64,000 nt of DNA, taken from the NCBI GenBank assembly GCA_046331625.1, contig JAXLQL010000035.1:1-64000 (forward strand), in the 5' to 3' direction. The position numbers were made by a program, and so were the translations under genes. Below, in pieces: positions 59,269 through 64,000 of the stretch. The stretch comes from JAXLQL01 sp046331625. Its GTDB lineage: Bacteria > Acidobacteriota > Terriglobia > Bryobacterales > Bryobacteraceae. Position 1 is the first letter of the stretch. Every line of letters begins with the position of its first letter. The notes beneath the pieces were generated by a model that saw only the letters and a list, made by a program, of their open reading frames with translations, was not told where the DNA came from and did not search any database.

Positions 59269-61372
59269 GACTCGCCTGTTCGGGCGCTACTCGCAGCAGC
59301 GAGACGTGCGGCTGGTTCCGGGGCCGCTGCCCGGGCCGATCGGCGGCGGGCGCAGCACCACCGACACCTACCGGCAAGCGGTGGCCGACCTCACGCATGT
59401 GTTCTCGTCTTCGCTGCTCGCCAATGCGCAGTTCGCTTTCAGCCGCGCGCTGGCCGCGCAGTTCGGCTTGTCGAAGGGCTTCAATCTTGCCGACCTCGGC
59501 CTGCCCGCTTCACTCGCCGCGCTCGGCACTGACCAGTTCATTCAAGGCTCGATCGCCGATATCGGCGGCATCGCCAACGGATCGGATTCGTTCGTGCAGT
59601 ATCAGCCGCGCAATGTCTGGACCACGCGCGCAAGCGTGGCGAAGATACGTGGCTCGCACAACCTCAAGGCCGGCGTCGACTGGCGCATTCTGAATTTCAA
59701 CGAAGCGCAGAACACGCAGCCCAACGGGACCTATACGTTCGGGCGCACGTTCACCCAAGGTCCAAATCCCGTGCAGGCCACGCGCAACGGCGGATTCGGA
59801 TACGCCGATTTCCTGTTGGGCATGCCGAACGGCGGCGGTATCCGGCAGCTCACTCCGATCTCGACTCAGGGCGGCTACTTCGCACTCTTCGTGCAGGACG
59901 ATTGGCGCATCAATGACCGGTTGACCATCAATGTAGGCGTGCGCTGGGATCGCGGAACCGGCAATCGCGAGAAGTTCGGCCGCCTCGCCTACTTCGACCC
60001 CGATGCGGCGAATCCCTTGGGAACGCGCGCGGGCCTGCCGAATCTCAAAGGAGTGCTGCGATGGATCGGCGCCGAGGGCGCGGCCGGCAATCAGCTCTCC
60101 ACGCCGATGAACAACTTCGGTCCGAGATTTGGCTTCGCGTACAAGGTCACCGCGAAGAGCGTGCTCCGCGGCGGCTACGGCATCTTCTATGCTCCTCGCA
60201 GTGTGGTGGGCAACGGCAACGGCGCGATCGAGGCGTTTCGCGACACGCCGCTAGTGGGCAGCATCGATGGCGGACTCACCAACTCGAGCCGGCTGAGCAA
60301 TCCGTTCCCGCAAGGCGTGCTGCCGGCGGTGAACGCACGCGATCCGCTGGCCAACGTGGGCGCAACCATCGGCGCGCCGGTGCAACCTTATAAGACAGGC
60401 TACGCGCAACTGTTCAGCTTGAACTATCAGTTCGAGCTCCCTCACGGGATCCTGATGCAGGCGGGCTACTCGGGCAACAAGGGAACACATCTGCTGAGCG
60501 GCGGCTGGAACATCAATCAGCTTCCCGACCAATACCTGGCGCTGGGCAATCAGCTCAACAATCAGGTGGCGAATCCGTTTCGAGGCCTGATCGCGGCCGG
60601 GGCGCTTTCCGGCGCCACCATCTCGCTGCGGCAATCCCTGCTGCCGTTCCCGCAGTACTCGGGCGATGGCGGCGTGTCGCAGGTGTTCGTACCGGCCGGC
60701 AACGATACCTATCATTCGTTCACCGTCCAGGCCGAGAAGCGCCTTTCCGAGAGCGTGACGTTTCTTACCTCGTATACACGGTCGAAGGCGATCGACGATG
60801 TCGGCGGCATGATCGACGTCTACAACCGGCGGCTGAACAAAGTCCTGTCGGGCTTCGATACGCCGAACATCTGGATCGGAAGCTGGGTCTACCACATGCC
60901 GTTCGGCAAGGGGCGCGCGCATGGATCGAACTGGCGCGGAGCCACGAACGCGATTCTAGGCGGCTGGGATCTCGACGGCATCGCGCGCGTTCAGAGCGGG
61001 CAGCCGGTGGCGATCGGCGGCAACAACATAGGCCGCAGCGCGAAGCTGGACAGCCCGACTCTGGCGCGCTGGTTCGATACCTCAGCATTCGTCAACACAC
61101 CGGCGTTTACGTTCCAGACCACCGGACCACGCTCGCCCGATGTGCGGAATGACTTCACGCGGAACCTCGATGCCGTGCTCGTGAAGAACTTCACGCCCAC
61201 CATCAAGGATCGCGAGTTGGGCATTCAGTTTCGAGCCGAGTGCTTCAACGTGACCAACACGCCACAATTCGCGTCGCCCAACGGGACTGTGACATCACAG
61301 GCGTTCGGGCAGGTGACCGCGCAGCGCAACACCGGCCGGCAGTTCCAGTTCGGATTGAAGGTGAAGTTTTGA
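59246..61372 (+). CDS. TonB-dependent receptor (Oar-like), C-terminal beta-barrel after a frameshift
   Basis: 708 residues of outer-membrane beta-barrel that continue the preceding frame: DQNFGDKTRLFGRYSQQRDV, FVQDDWRINDRLTINVGVRW (a barrel hallmark), SVLRGGYGIFYAPRSVVGNG and a C-terminal strand ending in Phe (RQFQFGLKVKF), as expected for BAM recognition. There is no proper start or signal peptide, so it is not an independent gene. Deleting one G at 59245-59246 fuses it to the upstream part, giving about 1125 residues. The FAD-dependent oxidoreductase gene overlaps its stop by 1 nt, so ligand uptake and oxidation may be linked. Confidence 0.85.
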   Translation: MDQNFGDKTRLFGRYSQQRDVRLVPGPLPGPIGGGRSTTDTYRQAVADLTHVFSSSLLANAQFAFSRALAAQFGLSKGFNLADLGLPASLAALGTDQFIQGSIADIGGIANGSDSFVQYQPRNVWTTRASVAKIRGSHNLKAGVDWRILNFNEAQNTQPNGTYTFGRTFTQGPNPVQATRNGGFGYADFLLGMPNGGGIRQLTPISTQGGYFALFVQDDWRINDRLTINVGVRWDRGTGNREKFGRLAYFDPDAANPLGTRAGLPNLKGVLRWIGAEGAAGNQLSTPMNNFGPRFGFAYKVTAKSVLRGGYGIFYAPRSVVGNGNGAIEAFRDTPLVGSIDGGLTNSSRLSNPFPQGVLPAVNARDPLANVGATIGAPVQPYKTGYAQLFSLNYQFELPHGILMQAGYSGNKGTHLLSGGWNINQLPDQYLALGNQLNNQVANPFRGLIAAGALSGATISLRQSLLPFPQYSGDGGVSQVFVPAGNDTYHSFTVQAEKRLSESVTFLTSYTRSKAIDDVGGMIDVYNRRLNKVLSGFDTPNIWIGSWVYHMPFGKGRAHGSNWRGATNAILGGWDLDGIARVQSGQPVAIGGNNIGRSAKLDSPTLARWFDTSAFVNTPAFTFQTTGPRSPDVRNDFTRNLDAVLVKNFTPTIKDRELGIQFRAECFNVTNTPQFASPNGTVTSQAFGQVTAQRNTGRQFQFGLKVKF

Positions 61373-63012
61373 TGCGGGCTGGTGCTTTGTTGGTGATCAC
61401 GGCGTGCGCGCTGGCCGGCGCGACGCATGAGTATGACTTGGTGGTCTACGGCGGCACTGCGGGCGGGGTGACAGCGGCCATTGCCGGCGCGCGGCATGGG
61501 CTGCGGACCGTGCTGCTCGAACCGCGGCGGCACGTGGGCGGAATGGCGACCGGCGGACTCTCTCGCACCGACACGGGCACCCGAGAGGTGATCGGCGGGC
61601 TGGCGCTCGAGTTCTACTATCGCGTAGGAAACAAATACGATGTCCGGCGTTTCAAGAATCCCGTGGCCTGGTTCTATGAACCGAAGGTGGGCGAGCAGGT
61701 GATGATAGAGATGCTCGATCAGGCCGGAGCGCGCGTCTTGTATGGGCACCGCTTGGTGGAGAAGTCCGGTGTCGTGAAGCAGGGTCGCCGCATCACCGAA
61801 ATCGCGATGGAGAATGGCGAGCGCTTTCGCGCAAAGGTGTTCGTGGATGCAACCTACGAAGGCGACCTGATGGCGCAGGCCGGCGTGTCATATACCACTG
61901 GCCGCGAGAGCACCCAGCAGTACGGCGAGACGCTCGCCGGTGTCCGCGAGAAGACGCCGTTCCATCAGTTTCTGTTTGACGTGCCGGCTCTCGATGAGAA
62001 CGGCAAGCCGCTCCCGGAAATCACCGCCGAGAAGCCCGCCGCGCCGGGGACCGCTGACAAGGGCATCCAGTCATACAACTTCCGGATGATCGCGACCAAC
62101 GTGGCGCACAACCGGATCCCGTGGCCCCGGCCGCAAGAGTACGATCCGCGGCGCTATGAGTTGCTCGCGCGGTACCTCGGCGAATTCGTCAAGGTCCGAG
62201 GCCGGTCGCCCGTCTTTCATGAACTGACGCTGATCGCGCCGATTCCGAACGGCAAGGCGGACTTCAACAACAACGGTCCGTTCTCCACCGACTACATCGG
62301 CAAAGACTACGCGTATCCGGAAGCCGGCTATGCCGAGCGCGAACGGATCTGGCGAGACCATATCGGTTACGTGCAAGGCTTCTACTACTTTCTGGCCAAC
62401 GATCCGCGCGTGCCACGCGAGTTGCAGCGCGAAGTGAACGAGTGGGGCCTGTGCAAAGACGAATACCAGGACTCGGCCCACTGGCCGCATCAACTGTACG
62501 TGCGCGAGGCACGCCGGATGATCGGCGAGTACGTGATGCGGCAGCAGGACCTGCAATCCGAGTTGACCAAGCCCGACGTGATCGGCATGGGCAGCTACAA
62601 CTCCGATTCGCACAACATCCGGCGCTTCGTGAACGCGCGCGGCATGGCGGAGAACGAGGGCGACATGCAGGTCTCCGTGCAGCCGTATCAGATCCCGTTT
62701 CGCGTGATGCTTCCCAAGCGCGACGAGGCGGAGAATCTGCTGAACCCGGTGACGTTCTCCGCGACGCACGTGGCCTACTCGTCGCTGCGCATGGAGCCGC
62801 AGTACATGATCATGGGCCATGCCGCGGGCGTGGCTGCGGCGATGGCGGGCACGGGCGCGGTGCAGTCAGTGGACGTCAAGGCGCTGCAGAAGACCCTGCT
62901 CGACGAAGCCGCGGTGTTCGAGTTCGTCGCCACGCCGCAGCAGAAGGCGCTACGGATCATTCATCAGAAGTTGGCTCCGCCGGCGCCGCTTCGGTTCAAC
63001 AACGAGTACTAG
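61372..63012 (+). CDS. Exported FAD-dependent oxidoreductase
   Basis: A 546-residue flavoprotein of the FAD_oxidored (PF12831-like) group. A signal peptide (MRAGALLVITACALAGATHE) precedes the dinucleotide-binding fold (YDLVVYGGTAGGVTAAIAGA, GLRTVLLEPRRHVGGMATGG). Later motifs are FVDATYEGDLMAQAGVSYTT and YMIMGHAAGVAAAMAGTG, the second FAD contact near the C-terminus. Proteins of this type often sit in polysaccharide or glycoside utilisation loci of acidobacteria and planctomycetes; the substrate is unknown. ATG 61372 overlaps the receptor stop (TGATG), indicating translational coupling. Confidence 0.87.
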   Translation: MRAGALLVITACALAGATHEYDLVVYGGTAGGVTAAIAGARHGLRTVLLEPRRHVGGMATGGLSRTDTGTREVIGGLALEFYYRVGNKYDVRRFKNPVAWFYEPKVGEQVMIEMLDQAGARVLYGHRLVEKSGVVKQGRRITEIAMENGERFRAKVFVDATYEGDLMAQAGVSYTTGRESTQQYGETLAGVREKTPFHQFLFDVPALDENGKPLPEITAEKPAAPGTADKGIQSYNFRMIATNVAHNRIPWPRPQEYDPRRYELLARYLGEFVKVRGRSPVFHELTLIAPIPNGKADFNNNGPFSTDYIGKDYAYPEAGYAERERIWRDHIGYVQGFYYFLANDPRVPRELQREVNEWGLCKDEYQDSAHWPHQLYVREARRMIGEYVMRQQDLQSELTKPDVIGMGSYNSDSHNIRRFVNARGMAENEGDMQVSVQPYQIPFRVMLPKRDEAENLLNPVTFSATHVAYSSLRMEPQYMIMGHAAGVAAAMAGTGAVQSVDVKALQKTLLDEAAVFEFVATPQQKALRIIHQKLAPPAPLRFNNEY

Positions 63013-63181
63013 GGCTGAGCGCGGTTCAGACGGCGCTGATCCCGCGTCTCCTGTCCGCGCGCCGCCGCACAGGTGCCCGTGCTTGGTTCACCGTCTTGCG
63101 ACATCGGTTGCGCCAGCGTCTTGTGATATCCTTCACGGTCAGACCCTCTGGCTTGGAGCCAATCGGAATCAGGAGTACAAC

Positions 63182-63610
63182 ATGACGCCCGAAGCAACAT
63201 CGATTACCACGGTAGCGGAAGCCTTCTTCGAGGCTTGCGAAACCGGAAAAGGGTGGGAGGTTTGCAGCGCGTACTGCTCGCCGAATGCGACCTTTTCCGC
63301 CCAGGCCGAACCATTGCTCGACGTGAAGACGCTCGCGCAGTACACAGACTGGATGAAGGGCATCTTGACGGTACTGCCGGATGCCCACTATGAAGTGAGG
63401 TCGTTCGCCACGGACATCAAGCGAAACAACGTTGCCGCATTCGGAGTCTTTTACGGGACCCATACCGGTCCGGGCGGACCGGTTCCTCCAACCGGCCGGA
63501 GCACAGCAACGGACTACGTCTACGTGATGCAATTCGACGGCGGCAAGATCACGCACATGTCCAAGATTTGGAACGCCGGCCTGGCGCTGAAGGACCTCGG
63601 CTGGGCATGA
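63182..63610 (+). CDS. SnoaL-like (NTF2-fold) protein
   Basis: A 142-residue protein of the SnoaL/ester-cyclase type NTF2 fold: TVAEAFFEACETGKGWEVCS, YCSPNATFSAQAEPLLDVKT, DWMKGILTVLPDAHYEVRSF, and THTGPGGPVPPTGRSTATDY with a final strand VYVMQFDGGKITHMSKIWN. No signal peptide is present. Substrate or function cannot be named; many such proteins are isomerases, cyclases or hydratases. CAGGAGT precedes the ATG by 7 nt. It is a single-gene unit between convergent and same-strand neighbours. Confidence 0.82.
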   Translation: MTPEATSITTVAEAFFEACETGKGWEVCSAYCSPNATFSAQAEPLLDVKTLAQYTDWMKGILTVLPDAHYEVRSFATDIKRNNVAAFGVFYGTHTGPGGPVPPTGRSTATDYVYVMQFDGGKITHMSKIWNAGLALKDLGWA

Positions 63611-63638
63611 AGCTGCCCTTGTCGTATCGAGTAAGGCG

Positions 63639-64000
63639 CTAGAACGACACCCGAGCCCCCAACTGCACGTTCCGCGGACCATTCCCCTGCGCCGTGGTAA
63701 TGAACCCGAATGTGTTCGAGCTCTGCGTCGTCACCGGCGCCGCAAGCAGCGCCCGGTTCAGCAGGTTCGAAGCCGAAGCGCGCATCTCGAGCTTTACCTT
63801 CTCGTGAATCACGAAGTCCTTGATTAGCGCCACGTCCTCGTTCACCGTCCACGGCGACCGCAAATACGACATTCGCCGCGGCGTATCGCCGTAGACCATG
63901 TTCGCGGGCAGCACGAACGCATCCTTGTTCAGATACGGCACGCCGAAGGCGACGCTCTTGTCCGAACTCCACGCCGGATTGATGAGCGGCACCGTCCCGT
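63639..64000 (-). CDS. TonB-dependent receptor, C-terminal fragment
   Basis: The last 119 or so codons of a minus-strand gene that continues beyond the right edge. The sequence has outer-membrane-barrel features: PLINPAWSSDKSVAFGVPYL, NKDAFVLPANMVYGDTPRRM, VIHEKVKLEMRASASNLLNR (the usual penultimate strand before N-x-x-x), and a final strand ending in Phe (RNVQLGARVSF). It resembles the C-terminus of Oar-like acidobacterial receptors such as the one at 58-61.4 kb, but is a separate gene on the other strand. Confidence 0.75.
   Translation of the reverse strand, partial: GTVPLINPAWSSDKSVAFGVPYLNKDAFVLPANMVYGDTPRRMSYLRSPWTVNEDVALIKDFVIHEKVKLEMRASASNLLNRALLAAPVTTQSSNTFGFITTAQGNGPRNVQLGARVSF

Noticed and set aside
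1..64000. CRISPR arrays, insertion sequences, phage genes, tRNA or rRNA genes
   Set aside because: I read both strands for direct-repeat arrays, transposase motifs, tRNA-like CCA ends with T-loop GGTTCRA patterns and rRNA signatures and found none convincing. A tRNAscan or covariance search would settle this.

Overview
The window looks like a high-GC chromosomal segment from an Acidobacteriota bacterium of the Solibacter/Bryobacter type. This rests on gene content: a TIGR03437-like C-terminal domain protein, a TIGR03436-type VWA lipoprotein-like protein, paired DUF1549/DUF1553 (planctomycete-cytochrome) and DUF1501 genes, Oar-like TonB-dependent receptors, and a CHAT-TPR protein followed by an acidobacterial ECF-like sigma factor. 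I see no rRNA, tRNA, CRISPR array, insertion sequence or prophage. Genes are tightly packed, with many 1-4 bp stop/start overlaps. Species assignment is inference.

Layout. 1-1.8 kb: the N-terminus of a PQQ/beta-propeller protein (minus), a secreted amidohydrolase and a HicBA toxin-antitoxin pair. 1.9-7.1 kb: a minus-strand housekeeping operon, cyaY-like frataxin, hemW, L-threonine aldolase, RNase R, YceH. 7.3-9.0 kb: an HLD-II haloalkane dehalogenase divergent from a TetR regulator, with twin GTGTACA operator candidates. 8.9-15.0 kb: a minus-strand operon of three large glycosyltransferases, one of them broken by a frameshift. 15.1-30.8 kb: a catabolic region with two DUF1553+DUF1501 pairs, an amidohydrolase, a Cys-rich orphan, an aldose-epimerase-like protein, a cupin, two beta-propeller proteins, and exported RidA-like and DapA-like proteins. 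30.8-35.5 kb: a frameshifted YcxB-like protein, a Uma2 nuclease, a choice-of-anchor-V/TIGR03437 protein, a small secreted protein and a first M50 membrane protease. 35.5-43.4 kb: a sedolisin (S53) divergent from a CHAT-TPR / sigma / membrane anti-sigma-like operon. 43.5-52.6 kb: YajQ, PspC, a secreted M12-type metalloprotease with a PEGA protein, an MBL hydrolase, a response regulator, a VWA protein, a rhomboid protease and a GH109-like oxidoreductase. 52.6-57.1 kb: three tandem M50 proteases. 57.2-57.9 kb: a VapBC-type pair. 58.0-64 kb: a frameshifted TonB receptor, an FAD-dependent oxidoreductase, a SnoaL-like protein and the C-terminus of another TonB receptor.

Main themes. Membrane and secreted proteolysis is over-represented: four M50 paralogues, a rhomboid, an S53, an M12-type and a CHAT protease. 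The S53 gene and the PEGA-M12 operon share a 27-bp promoter-like element with identical spacing, so they may form a small regulon, possibly run by the ECF-like sigma factor encoded beside the S53 gene. Several genes have a -10-like hexamer only 6-9 nt before the start codon, which suggests leaderless transcription. Three genes (glycosyltransferase, YcxB-like, TonB receptor) each carry one apparent extra nucleotide. These are either assembly indels or recent pseudogenes.
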